Positions 1 through 6,762 are shown, counted from the stretch's first letter. The stretch is DNA of 16,044 nt from Lachnospiraceae bacterium UBA3316 (GCA_002361955.1 DESK01000030.1:1-16044); one strand, 5' to 3'. Notes: generated by a model from the letters alone, not told the origin. Numbers and translations are program-made.

Positions 1-418
1 ATTTCAACATCCTTATGTCTTACGGAATATTTTGCGCCCCTACTGCAAAAAGACCACCTGGAAGATCAAAGGGTGCAAGGTGCGCGGAGAGCGGGCCGTT
101 GTGAGGGTGCGGGTGGATTACGAAAGCCTGAAGGAGAGCTACGAGGCTGCCTTGGATGATATGCTGCATTACGCCATAAGGCATCCAGGCGTGACGGAGG
201 AAGTCCTGATCAGGCAGTGCATACGCAGCTTTAAGAGGGATGCGGAGAAATATGGTTCCACAGGCTACTATTACTCGAACCTGAAGATCCATCTGCGGAA
301 GGTGGGGGGAAAGTGGAAAATCACAAAGCCGGTGGATGAGCTGGTAAATATCGCCTCCTGCGGCAGTTTGGACGGCTTGGATGATTTTCTGGGGACAGAA
401 AGAGGAGAGTATAAGTAA
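1..418 (+). CDS. C-terminal part of an unrecognised protein (5' end outside window)
   Basis: The reading frame is open from the left edge to a TAA at 416-418, so this is a truncated view of a longer gene. A TTG at 32 is in frame but has no ribosome site and is unlikely to be the start. The visible part of about 138 residues is basic and soluble. It has a segment of alternating charged and hydrophobic residues (VRVRVDYESL), a helical stretch, and then HLRKVGGKWKITKPVDEL near the end. A 'KVGGKWKI' strand close to the C-terminus is typical of NTF2/SnoaL-like domains in Gram-positive lipoproteins, so a secreted or lipid-anchored protein of that type is possible. The signal peptide or lipobox that would show this lies outside the window. 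Function unknown; the fold assignment is a guess from pattern alone. Confidence 0.6.
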   Translation, partial: FQHPYVLRNILRPYCKKTTWKIKGCKVRGERAVVRVRVDYESLKESYEAALDDMLHYAIRHPGVTEEVLIRQCIRSFKRDAEKYGSTGYYYSNLKIHLRKVGGKWKITKPVDELVNIASCGSLDGLDDFLGTERGEYK

Positions 419-441
419 AACACAAGTCCATGCGGACAAAA

Positions 442-481
442 CGAAGCCCCGAACTGTGCGGCAACACAGTTCGGGGCTTCG
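442..481 (+). terminator. Perfect 17-bp hairpin, probable terminator
   Basis: The arms at 442-458 and 465-481 are exact inverted complements around a 6-nt loop (CGGCAA). The hairpin lies 23 nt past the stop of the upstream gene and before the pfp promoter. The + strand lacks a T-run right after the stem (TGCATTTAC follows), while the reverse strand has TTTT. It may therefore be a weak or factor-assisted terminator on the + strand. Confidence 0.65.
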
Positions 482-512
482 TGCATTTACAAGGAAGGAC
501 AAACTTTTTCTC

Positions 513-541
513 TTGTACAATCGATCTGTTTTTGGTATAAT
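513..541 (+). promoter_or_regulatory. Extended -10 promoter of pfp
   Basis: TATAAT at 536-541 is preceded by TGG, giving an extended -10 element. A poor -35 (TTGTAC, 513-518) lies 17 bp upstream. It is about 55 bp ahead of the pfp start and follows the hairpin that ends the previous unit, so pfp appears to have its own sigma-A promoter. Confidence 0.7.
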
Positions 542-595
542 TGAGGCAATGGGTTTGTAAAATACAAAAATACGAAAGATGGAGGAAAAACTACT

Positions 596-1840
596 ATGAA
601 ACGCAATGTAATTGTAGGACAGTCAGGCGGCCCCACAGCCGCTATTAACTCAAGCCTTGCAGGCGTTTACCGTACAGCGAAGGCCCGCGGCGCCAACAAG
701 GTATACGGTATGCTGCACGGCATTCAGGGACTTTTGGAGGAGCGTTATATCGACCTGTCTGAGCATATCACAAATGATCTGGACGCGGAGCTTTTGAAGA
801 GGACGCCGGCGGCTTACCTTGGCTCATGCCGTTATAAGCTTCCGGAGATCCATGAGGACATGGGCATCTACGAGAAGATCTTTGAGATCCTGAATAAGCT
901 GGATATCGAGGCATTTATCTACATCGGTGGAAATGATTCCATGGATACCATCAAGAAGCTGTCCGACTACGCGATTATCAAGGGAGAGCGTGTACGCTTT
1001 ATCGGCTGCCCGAAGACCATTGATAATGACCTGGCTTTGACAGACCACACACCGGGTTACGGAAGCGCCGCAAAGTACATCGGTACTTCTGTAAAAGAGA
1101 TCATCCGCGATGGTTTCTGCCTGGAGTACGAGAAAGGCCTGGTAACGATCGTTGAGATCATGGGAAGAAACGCAGGATGGCTCACAGGCGCTGCCGCCCT
1201 GGCAGAGGGCGAGGACTGCACAGGCCCGGATATGATTTACCTTCCGGAGATTCCGTTTGATATCGACAAGTTTATGGATAAGATCCGCGAGCTGCTGTCC
1301 CGGAAGACTTCCGTCGTGGTAGCCGTATCGGAAGGTATCCACACGGCGGACGGCAAATATGTCTGCGAGCTGGGCAACAGCGTAGATTTCGTGGACGCTT
1401 TTGGCCATAAGCAGCTGACAGGAACTGCCAGCTACCTGGCAAACTATGTGGCGGCGGAGGTTGGCTGCAAGACCCGTGCCGTAGAGCTTAGCACCCTGCA
1501 GAGGGCTGCTTCCCACTGCGCGTCACGTATCGATATCCTGGAGGCCTCCGAGGTAGGCGGCGCGGCTGTGAAGGCTGCGGATGAGGGAGACACCGGCAAG
1601 ATGGTTGTCCTGGTGCGTCTCTCCGACGATCCCTATCAGTGCACGACAGAGGTGAAGGATGTGCATAAGATCGCCAATGATGAGAAGCTTGTTCCGAGAG
1701 AGTGGGTGAATGCTGAGGGTACCTACGTGACGGAAGAGTTTATCAGCTACGTAAGGCCGCTGATCCAGGGCGACGTTTCCCCTGTTATGGTGGACGGTAT
1801 TCCGAGACACCTGTACAAAGCAGGTTTTCACGGCAAATAA
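596..1840 (+). CDS. pfp: 6-phosphofructokinase, pyrophosphate-dependent type
   Basis: This enzyme phosphorylates fructose 6-phosphate to fructose 1,6-bisphosphate in glycolysis; the PPi form is reversible. The 414-residue protein has the PFK core in order: GQSGGPTAAIN at 8-18 (phosphate donor loop), GGNDS at 111-115, PKTIDND at 139-145 (catalytic Asp), GYGSAAKYIG near 154-163, and MGRNAGWL at 189-196. Two positions decide the donor. The Asp in GGNDS replaces the Gly of ATP enzymes (GGDGS), and K140 in PKTIDND replaces Gly (PGTIDND). Both are known hallmarks of PPi-dependent PFK, so PPi use is well supported although not proven. The length fits the longer PPi/clade-P type rather than the roughly 320-aa bacterial ATP enzyme. 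The start ATG has GGAGG at 581-585 with a 10-nt spacer. It has its own promoter and is followed by a hairpin before the thioesterase. Confidence 0.93.
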   Translation: MKRNVIVGQSGGPTAAINSSLAGVYRTAKARGANKVYGMLHGIQGLLEERYIDLSEHITNDLDAELLKRTPAAYLGSCRYKLPEIHEDMGIYEKIFEILNKLDIEAFIYIGGNDSMDTIKKLSDYAIIKGERVRFIGCPKTIDNDLALTDHTPGYGSAAKYIGTSVKEIIRDGFCLEYEKGLVTIVEIMGRNAGWLTGAAALAEGEDCTGPDMIYLPEIPFDIDKFMDKIRELLSRKTSVVVAVSEGIHTADGKYVCELGNSVDFVDAFGHKQLTGTASYLANYVAAEVGCKTRAVELSTLQRAASHCASRIDILEASEVGGAAVKAADEGDTGKMVVLVRLSDDPYQCTTEVKDVHKIANDEKLVPREWVNAEGTYVTEEFISYVRPLIQGDVSPVMVDGIPRHLYKAGFHGK

Positions 1841-1862
1841 GTAAAACTGCATAGGAATTTAC

Positions 1863-1904
1863 GAGGAACCCTGCATCGCCTGACGGCGGCGCAGGGCCTC
1901 TTTT
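1863..1904 (+). terminator. Intrinsic terminator or attenuator between pfp and thioesterase
   Basis: GAGG-AA-CCCTGC at 1863-1874 pairs with GCAGGGCCTC at 1891-1900, leaving the two A's bulged. The interior can pair further as CGCC/GGCG. TTTT follows at 1901-1904. The next gene's ribosome site begins only 7 nt later, so some readthrough is probably needed for its expression. Confidence 0.75.
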
Positions 1905-1919
1905 GGTTTGGGAGGGACT

Positions 1920-2393
1920 ATGGAAGATGTAAAGAGAGTGGAGGATTCCAGGACGGAGCAGACCTATCTGGTGATGCACAGGCACATTAACGGCTATGGC
2001 AGGATGTTTGGCGGGCAGCTTATGCAGTGGATCGACGAGATGGCGGGGATCGTCAGCAAGCGCCACGCGGGGATGGAGACGACCACGGCCTCCATCGACA
2101 ACCTGAATTTTAAGGCTGCCGCGTTTTTAAATGATATGGTGGTGCTGATCGGCCGCATTACCTATGTGGGCCGCACTTCCATGGAGGTGCGGGTGGATAC
2201 CTATGTGGAGGATCTTGAGGGAATGCGCCGTGTCATAAACAGGGCTTATCTGGTGATGGTGGCCCTTGATCCGGAGGGACGCCCGCGGAAGGTGCCGCGC
2301 CTTGCGGTGGAGACGGAGTCCGAAAAGGCGGAGTGGGAGAGCGGTCAAAAGCGCTATCTTCTGCGGCAGCAGAGGAGAAAGGAAGGGTTTTGA
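1920..2393 (+). CDS. Acyl-CoA thioesterase, hotdog fold (YciA/ACOT type)
   Basis: This is a predicted cytoplasmic hydrolase releasing free acid and CoA from acyl-CoA. The 157-residue protein is a single hotdog domain. It shows HINGYGRMFGGQLMQWIDE at 21-40, the family signature, with Asn24 and Asp39 at the positions where YciA/ACOT7-type enzymes carry conserved active-site residues. After it come the strand TASIDNLNFKAAA and the VRVDTYVEDL segment. The tail of about 30 residues is charged and probably disordered. I chose the ATG at 1920 because GGAGG lies at 1911-1915; the in-frame TTG at 1908 would sit before that site. No promoter is visible between the pfp hairpin and this start, so it is probably co-transcribed with pfp by readthrough. 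Chain-length preference cannot be read from sequence. Confidence 0.88.
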   Translation: MEDVKRVEDSRTEQTYLVMHRHINGYGRMFGGQLMQWIDEMAGIVSKRHAGMETTTASIDNLNFKAAAFLNDMVVLIGRITYVGRTSMEVRVDTYVEDLEGMRRVINRAYLVMVALDPEGRPRKVPRLAVETESEKAEWESGQKRYLLRQQRRKEGF

Positions 2394-2410
2394 CACAGGC
2401 CTTCTTTTTT
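2378..2410 (+). terminator. Terminator overlapping the end of the thioesterase gene
   Basis: AAAGGAAGG at 2378-2386 pairs with CCTTCTTTT at 2400-2408 (one G-T pair, 13-nt loop). A run of six T's sits at 2405-2410. The stem includes the last codons of the gene and its stop lies in the loop. Confidence 0.6.
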
Positions 2411-2412
2411 CC

Positions 2413-2440
2413 TTGACTAGGAAATGATTTGTGTTAAAAT
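2413..2440 (+). promoter_or_regulatory. Promoter of ppdK
   Basis: TTGACT at 2413-2418 and TAAAAT at 2435-2440 are 16 bp apart, with an extended TGT just before the -10. Transcription should start near 2446, giving a leader of about 200 nt before ppdK. Confidence 0.75.
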
Positions 2441-2445
2441 ATAAG

Positions 2446-2629
2446 TGTGCGGAAAGTGCGCAGATTGGTAATTCTATGCGTAGTTTTATCTGCGCATATG
2501 ATTCCCGCGGCGATGAGCCGAATACCGTGCCTGCACGGTTATTTGGGGAGTACCGCGAGGGTCGGCCCGCCCTGCAGAACGGCTGTGCTGCAAGTTTGCC
2601 ACAGGGCGGCCGACAGATAAATACAATTT
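2446..2629 (+). ncRNA. Structured 5' leader of ppdK, class not recognised
   Basis: About 185 nt between the promoter and the ribosome site can fold extensively. Hairpin A pairs TGCGCAGAT (2457-2465) with ATCTGCGCA (2488-2496). CGCGG (2506-2510) can pair with CCGCG (2553-2557) and encloses hairpin B, ACCGTG (2524-2529) with CACGGT (2534-2539), which extends by AAT/ATT past one bulged T. Hairpin C is the strongest: GTCGGCC-C-GCCCTG (2561-2574) pairs with CAGGGCGGCCGAC (2601-2613), 13 pairs with one bulged C. No T-run follows hairpin C, so if this is regulatory it is not a plain attenuator and would act on translation or RNA stability. I could not match it to a known riboswitch. The short ORF across it (2431-2631) has no ribosome site and is judged spurious. 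Confidence 0.5.
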
Positions 2630-2645
2630 AGGAGGAATTGGAAAA

Positions 2646-5270
2646 ATGGCAAAATGGGTTTACTTATTTAAAGAAGGAAACGCCACCATGAGAAACCTTC
2701 TGGGTGGAAAGGGAGCAAACCTTGCCGAGATGACTAACTTAGGTCTTCCGGTACCGCAGGGTTTCACCATCACCACAGAGGCTTGTACCCAGTATTACGA
2801 AGATGGCAGAAAGATCAATGACGAGATCATGGGCCAGATCATGGAAGCCATCACAAAGATGGAAGAGATTACCGGAAAGAAATTCGGTGATAAAGAGAAC
2901 CCGCTTCTTGTTTCTGTTCGTTCTGGTGCAAGAGCATCCATGCCGGGTATGATGGACACGATCCTGAACCTGGGTCTGAACGAAGAGGTTGTAGAGGTTC
3001 TTGCGGCGAAATCCGGAAATCCCCGTTGGGCTTGGGACTGCTACAGAAGATTTATCCAGATGTTCTCTGACGTAGTAATGGAAGTTGGTAAGAAGTACTT
3101 TGAGGAGCTCATCGACAAGATGAAAGCTGAGAAGGGCGTTACACAGGACGTAGAGCTTACTGCCGACGACCTGAAAGAGCTGGCTGATCAGTTCAAGGCT
3201 GAGTACAAAGAGAAGATCGGTGAGGACTTCCCGCATGATCCGAAGGTACAGCTGATGGAAGCGATCAAGGCTGTATTCCGTTCATGGGATAACCCCCGTG
3301 CCAATGTATATCGTCGTGACAACGATATCCCGTATTCCTGGGGTACTGCTGTAAACGTACAGATGATGGCATTTGGTAACATGGGCGAGACGTCCGGTAC
3401 AGGCGTTGCCTTCACACGTGACCCGGCTACAGGAGAGAAGAAGCTGATGGGTGAGTTCCTGATGAACGCCCAGGGCGAGGACGTAGTTGCAGGTGTTCGT
3501 ACACCGCAGAAGATCGACCAGCTGAAAGAGGTTATGCCGGAGGTTTATTTCCAGTTTGTAGGTATCTGCGAGACTCTGGAGGAGCACTACAGAGATATGC
3601 AGGATATGGAGTTTACGATTGAGGATAAGCACCTGTACATGCTTCAGACACGTAACGGTAAGAGAACAGCTCAGGCTGCTCTGAAGATTGCCTGCGATCT
3701 GGTAGACGAGGGCATGATCTCTGAGGAGAAGGCCGTAGCTATGATTGATCCGAGAAACCTGGATACACTGCTTCATCCGCAGTTCGACACCAAGGCTCTG
3801 AAGGCTTCTATTCCGGTAGCGAAGGCTCTGGGAGCTTCACCGGGAGCTGCCTGCGGTAAGATCGTATTCTCTGCTGAGGATGCAAAAGAGTGGGCTGCAA
3901 GAGGCGAGAAGGTTGTCTTGGTTCGTCTGGAGACATCTCCGGAGGATATCGAGGGTATGAAGAGCGCGCAGGGTATCCTGACAGTCCGCGGCGGTATGAC
4001 CAGCCACGCAGCCGTAGTTGCACGTGGAATGGGAACCTGCTGTGTATCCGGATGCGGCGACATCACCATGGATGAAGAGAATAAGAGATTCACCCTGGCT
4101 GGCAAGGAGTACCATGAGGGAGACTTCATCTCCATCGACGGTTCTACAGGAAACATTTACGATGGACTGATCCCCACTGTGGATGCTAAGATCGCAGGTG
4201 AGTTCGGACGCATCATGGCATGGGCTGACAAGTACAGAACCATGAAGGTTCGTACAAACGCAGATACTCCGGCAGATGCTAAGAAGGCTCGTGAGCTGGG
4301 CGCAGAAGGTATCGGACTTTGCCGTACAGAGCATATGTTCTTCGGCGAGGGAAGAATCGACGCGTTCCGTGAGATGATCTGTTCTGAGACCATCGAAGAG
4401 AGAGAAGCAGCTCTGGAGAAGATCCTTCCGTATCAGCAGAGCGACTTCGAGGCTCTGTACGAGGCTCTGGAAGGTGATCCTGTTACGATCCGTTTCCTGG
4501 ATCCGCCTCTGCATGAGTTCGTTCCGACTGAGGATGAGGATATCCAGAAGCTGGCTGACGCTCAGGGCAAGACTGTTGAGCAGATCAAAGCGATCATTGA
4601 TTCTCTGCACGAGTTCAACCCGATGATGGGTCATCGTGGATGCCGTCTGGCTGTTACCTATCCGGAAATCGCCAGAATGCAGACAAAGGCAGTTATCCGC
4701 GCAGCCATCAACGTACAGGGCAGACATAAAGACTGGAAGGTTCGTCCGGAAATCATGATCCCGCTTGTAGGCGATATCAAAGAGCTGAAGTATGTAAAGA
4801 GCATCGTTGTTGAGACAGCAGACGCTGAGATCGAGGCGAACGGCAGCGACCTGAAGTACAAGGTTGGTACGATGATCGAGATCCCGAGAGCGGCTCTGAC
4901 AGCTGATGAGATTGCGAAAGAGGCTGACTTCTTCTGCTTCGGTACAAACGACCTGACGCAGATGACCTACGGCTTCTCCCGTGACGACGCAGGCAAATTC
5001 CTGGAGGCTTACTACGACGCTAAGATCTTCGAGAACGATCCGTTCGCAAGACTTGACCAGAACGGCGTAGGAAAGCTCATGGAGATGGCTATCAAGCTTG
5101 GCAAACCGGCAAATACGAAGCTTCACTTCGGTATCTGCGGCGAGCACGGCGGAGACCCGACATCTGTAGAGTTCTGCTGCAAGCTTGGTCTGGACTATGT
5201 GTCCTGCTCACCGTTCCGTGTGCCGATCGCTCGTCTGGCAGCAGCTCAGGCAGCTATCGCGCAGAGATAA
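2646..5270 (+). CDS. ppdK: Pyruvate, phosphate dikinase
   Basis: This enzyme interconverts PEP + AMP + PPi with pyruvate + ATP + Pi. The protein is 874 aa, the usual length of bacterial PPDK. Domains in order are: N-terminal ATP-grasp nucleotide-binding domain (about 1-340; GGKGANLAEM at 20-29, SVRSGARASMPGMMDT from 90, GETSGTGVAFTRDP from 247), swivelling phosphohistidine domain (about 390-510; GGMTSHAAVVARG with catalytic His454), and C-terminal PEP/pyruvate TIM barrel (about 530-874; GLCRTEHMFF with Arg560, RFLDPPLHEF at 616-625, GTMIEIPRAAL from 741, GTNDLTQM from 766, CGEHGGDP with Cys831 as the expected proton donor). All key residues are present. AGGAGG at 2630-2635 sets the start. Arginine codons are almost all AGA, CGT or CGC, with AGG and CGG apparently avoided, unlike the neighbours, which suggests high expression. 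Transcribed alone, from its own promoter to its own terminator. Confidence 0.98.
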   Translation: MAKWVYLFKEGNATMRNLLGGKGANLAEMTNLGLPVPQGFTITTEACTQYYEDGRKINDEIMGQIMEAITKMEEITGKKFGDKENPLLVSVRSGARASMPGMMDTILNLGLNEEVVEVLAAKSGNPRWAWDCYRRFIQMFSDVVMEVGKKYFEELIDKMKAEKGVTQDVELTADDLKELADQFKAEYKEKIGEDFPHDPKVQLMEAIKAVFRSWDNPRANVYRRDNDIPYSWGTAVNVQMMAFGNMGETSGTGVAFTRDPATGEKKLMGEFLMNAQGEDVVAGVRTPQKIDQLKEVMPEVYFQFVGICETLEEHYRDMQDMEFTIEDKHLYMLQTRNGKRTAQAALKIACDLVDEGMISEEKAVAMIDPRNLDTLLHPQFDTKALKASIPVAKALGASPGAACGKIVFSAEDAKEWAARGEKVVLVRLETSPEDIEGMKSAQGILTVRGGMTSHAAVVARGMGTCCVSGCGDITMDEENKRFTLAGKEYHEGDFISIDGSTGNIYDGLIPTVDAKIAGEFGRIMAWADKYRTMKVRTNADTPADAKKARELGAEGIGLCRTEHMFFGEGRIDAFREMICSETIEEREAALEKILPYQQSDFEALYEALEGDPVTIRFLDPPLHEFVPTEDEDIQKLADAQGKTVEQIKAIIDSLHEFNPMMGHRGCRLAVTYPEIARMQTKAVIRAAINVQGRHKDWKVRPEIMIPLVGDIKELKYVKSIVVETADAEIEANGSDLKYKVGTMIEIPRAALTADEIAKEADFFCFGTNDLTQMTYGFSRDDAGKFLEAYYDAKIFENDPFARLDQNGVGKLMEMAIKLGKPANTKLHFGICGEHGGDPTSVEFCCKLGLDYVSCSPFRVPIARLAAAQAAIAQR

Positions 5271-5292
5271 GCGAAAAGATTGGAAAACAAGA

Positions 5293-5328
5293 CCCCATCC
5301 TGTGGATAAAACCACAGGATGGGGTTTT
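5293..5328 (+). terminator. Strong terminator of ppdK, probably bidirectional
   Basis: CCCCATCCTGTGG (5293-5305) pairs perfectly with CCACAGGATGGGG (5312-5324) around ATAAAA, followed by TTTT at 5325-5328. On the reverse strand the stem is followed by TCTTGTTTTCC, so it may also end the convergent RHH gene that stops at 5345. Confidence 0.9.
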
Positions 5329-5344
5329 GTCTGTGCGCGCCTTT

Positions 5345-5521
5345 TTACAGATTTCCATTTTGCTGTGGAAGGGAATTCCTCCGGCTTTCTTCCAGGTATC
5401 TTTTCAGGACCATGTTCACATACTGGGAAAAGGATCTGTCATCCCTCTCAGCCAGTGCTTTGATCTCCAGTATAATGTCTTCATCCAGTGTCATGCTGAG
5501 CTGGCGTTTTAATGGTTTCAT
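5345..5521 (-). CDS. Small ribbon-helix-helix (Arc/CopG-like) DNA-binding protein
   Basis: A 58-residue protein on the reverse strand. The pattern is that of an RHH dimer: a basic N-terminal beta strand (KRQLSMTLD, residues 5-13), helix A (EDIILEIKALAERDD), a turn with RSFSQYV, and helix B (NMVLKRYLEE), then a short polar tail. Such proteins act as antitoxins, plasmid copy repressors or autoregulators. An ATG 39 nt further upstream (5560) is in frame, but the ATG at 5521 has AAGGAG about 9 nt ahead on the reverse strand and starts just before the predicted DNA-binding strand, so I prefer it. No toxin gene (RelE, MazF or HicA type) lies next to it in the same direction, so its role as an antitoxin is unsupported. 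It converges on ppdK and may share its terminator. Confidence 0.75.
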   Translation of the reverse strand: MKPLKRQLSMTLDEDIILEIKALAERDDRSFSQYVNMVLKRYLEESRRNSLPQQNGNL

Positions 5522-5566
5522 GATGTGTCTCTCCTTTTCTGTCTGTAGCACTTCTTTCATGGAATC

Positions 5567-5587
5567 AAAACCAATATGCTTGGTTTT
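5567..5587. repeat. Inverted repeat upstream of the RHH gene
   Basis: AAAACCAA (5567-5574) and TTGGTTTT (5580-5587) are perfect complements around TATGC. It lies 45 bp upstream of the RHH start, between that gene and the divergent ORF. It could be an operator for the RHH protein, or a hairpin in its leader; a T-run on the + strand also makes it terminator-like in that direction. Confidence 0.5.
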
Positions 5588-5611
5588 TTATAACATAAAA
5601 CATAGAAGTGG

Positions 5612-5641
5612 ATGACAAAATGATATAAAGTAATATATAAT
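5612..5641 (+). promoter_or_regulatory. Possible promoter toward the 5702 ORF
   Basis: ATGACA (5612-5617) and TATAAT (5636-5641) with an 18-bp spacer, in a very AT-rich stretch (about 5584-5665). The -35 overlaps a reverse-strand TTGTCA (5618-5613), which might serve the RHH gene, although no good reverse -10 is seen at the right distance. Confidence 0.5.
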
Positions 5642-5701
5642 AATAGTATATGTTATGAAATGAGATTTATAATGTGGGGGAAGGCGAAAGGCGGGAAGAA
5701 T

Positions 5702-5857
5702 ATGATAAAGCAGGGCGAAAAAACTGGAAGTATTATGGAGTGGGCAAGCATGGGGGATACGGAATTTCTTTTCCGGTATATGAAAGACGCGGACCAGGAG
5801 GAGATGCAGAAGTTTTTGGAGATGATTCCGGAATTTCTGGAGGAGGATGAGTGTTAG
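5702..5857 (+). CDS. Short acidic ORF, hypothetical protein
   Basis: About 51 residues, strongly acidic toward the end (DADQEEMQKFLEMIPEFLEEDEC), predicted mostly helical, with no signal peptide or membrane segment. Not recognised. The start is uncertain. The ATG at 5702 has a weak GGGAAG ahead of it; upstream ATGs at 5660 and 5672 have no ribosome site; an ATG at 5750 has GGAG 9 nt ahead and would give a 35-aa product. A plausible promoter at 5612-5641 supports transcription. It is divergent from the RHH gene and could be functionally linked to it, but nothing in the sequence proves that. Confidence 0.4.
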   Translation: MIKQGEKTGSIMEWASMGDTEFLFRYMKDADQEEMQKFLEMIPEFLEEDEC

Positions 5858-5864
5858 TTTAGAG

Positions 5865-5894
5865 TTGCGGAGAGCAAAGCATATCTGGTATGAT
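5865..5894 (+). promoter_or_regulatory. Possible promoter of larB-larC
   Basis: TTGCGG (5865-5870) and TATGAT (5889-5894) are separated by 18 bp, with TGG just before the -10 (extended type). It lies about 110 nt ahead of larB. The match is moderate. Confidence 0.5.
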
Positions 5895-6006
5895 AGGGAA
5901 AGAAGGCTGACGGGACAGGCATGGGATGCTCCCGGGCATCTTCGGAAAAAGAGAAACGTTTACTGGGAATGACGAGACAGAAACGGAGAAAGCTGGGAGG
6001 ACGGGC

Positions 6007-6762
6007 ATGGATGTTGAAAAAATATTGCGTCAGGTAAAAAATCAGGAGCTTTCTGTGCAGGAGGCCATGGGGGAGCTTAAAAATCTGCCCTATGAGGATC
6101 TGGGCTATGCCAGGATCGACCATCACAGGAGGCTTCGGTCGGGTTTTTCTGAGGTGGTATTCTGCCAGGGAAAGGCGGACGACCATTTGCGGGGGATCTT
6201 TGAAAATTTTTACAGTCACAGGATTAATGTGCTGGGTACCAGGGCCAGCAGGCGGCAGTATGAGCTGTTAAGGGAACAGTTTCCTGAGATCGTATATGAT
6301 GAGGTCGCCCGGACGGTGAAGATTGAGTTTGAGAAGCAGGAGCCGTTCGGAAAGGTGGCCGTCTGCACGGCAGGGACGGCGGATATTCCCGTGGCGGAGG
6401 AAGCGGCCGTATGCGCGGAGTTTTTCGGCGTGGATGTTTCCCGGTTTTACGACATGGGTGTGGCGGGGATTCACCGCCTGCTCGCAAAGCGGGAGGAGAT
6501 CTGCCAGGCAAACTGTGTGATTGCCATCGCAGGGATGGAGGGGGCGCTGGGAAGCGTTCTGGCGGGACTGGTGGATGTACCGGTGATCGCGGTTCCCACG
6601 TCGATTGGCTATGGGGCAAATTTCGGCGGTGTGTCGGCCCTTCTCAGTATGCTGAATTCCTGCGCAAACGGCATTTCGGTGGTAAACATTGACAACGGTT
6701 ACGGAGCCGCTTATCTGGCGGCGCAGATCAACCGTCTGGCAGTAAAAGGAAAAAACGGCTGA
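6007..6762 (+). CDS. larB: LarB, pyridinium-3,5-biscarboxylate mononucleotide synthase
   Basis: LarB carboxylates and hydrolyses nicotinic acid adenine dinucleotide, the first step in making the nickel-pincer nucleotide cofactor of lactate racemase (LarA) and related enzymes. The 251-residue protein has an N-terminal part with RSGFSEVVFCQGK (44-56). A C-terminal PurE-like domain runs from about 115 to 245, with CTAGTADIPVAEEA (120-133), AIAGMEGALGSVLAGL (173-188), PTSIGYGANFGG (197-208) and NSCANGISVVNIDNGYGA (217-234). Cys219 sits where LarB enzymes carry the catalytic cysteine (Cys221 in Lactiplantibacillus plantarum, from memory). I chose the ATG at 6007, preceded by GGGAGG at 5995-6000, over the in-frame ATG at 5926, which has no ribosome site and would add an unrelated 27-residue extension. 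larC follows after 26 nt, so the two form an operon. Confidence 0.92.
   Translation: MDVEKILRQVKNQELSVQEAMGELKNLPYEDLGYARIDHHRRLRSGFSEVVFCQGKADDHLRGIFENFYSHRINVLGTRASRRQYELLREQFPEIVYDEVARTVKIEFEKQEPFGKVAVCTAGTADIPVAEEAAVCAEFFGVDVSRFYDMGVAGIHRLLAKREEICQANCVIAIAGMEGALGSVLAGLVDVPVIAVPTSIGYGANFGGVSALLSMLNSCANGISVVNIDNGYGAAYLAAQINRLAVKGKNG

Noticed and set aside
824..1516. A 230-residue reverse-strand frame inside pfp
   Set aside because: Antisense shadow of pfp, with no recognisable motif; the sense protein has every PFK signature.
2521..2560. Manganese (yybP-ykoY) riboswitch, because of GGGGAGTA in the ppdK leader
   Set aside because: The short GGGGAGTA string occurs, but I could not find the second conserved loop or the usual stem arrangement, so a few matching bases are not enough.
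2431..2631. A 66-residue frame in the ppdK leader
   Set aside because: It starts at the -10 region of the promoter, has no ribosome site, and covers the strongly paired leader RNA. Its composition is not protein-like.
3837..5147. A 436-residue open frame on the reverse strand inside ppdK
   Set aside because: It lies fully antisense to a complete, well-conserved enzyme gene. It exists because the forward gene's codon bias leaves few stop codons on that strand. It has no ribosome site and no recognisable domain.
5185..5615. Several forward frames of 60-98 residues after ppdK
   Set aside because: They cross the ppdK terminator and the reverse-strand RHH gene, have no ribosome sites, and look like translations of the antisense strand.
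5345..5857. Classical type II toxin-antitoxin module
   Set aside because: Only an RHH-like protein is visible. The neighbour is divergent, acidic, and matches no toxin family I know, so a standard module is not supported.
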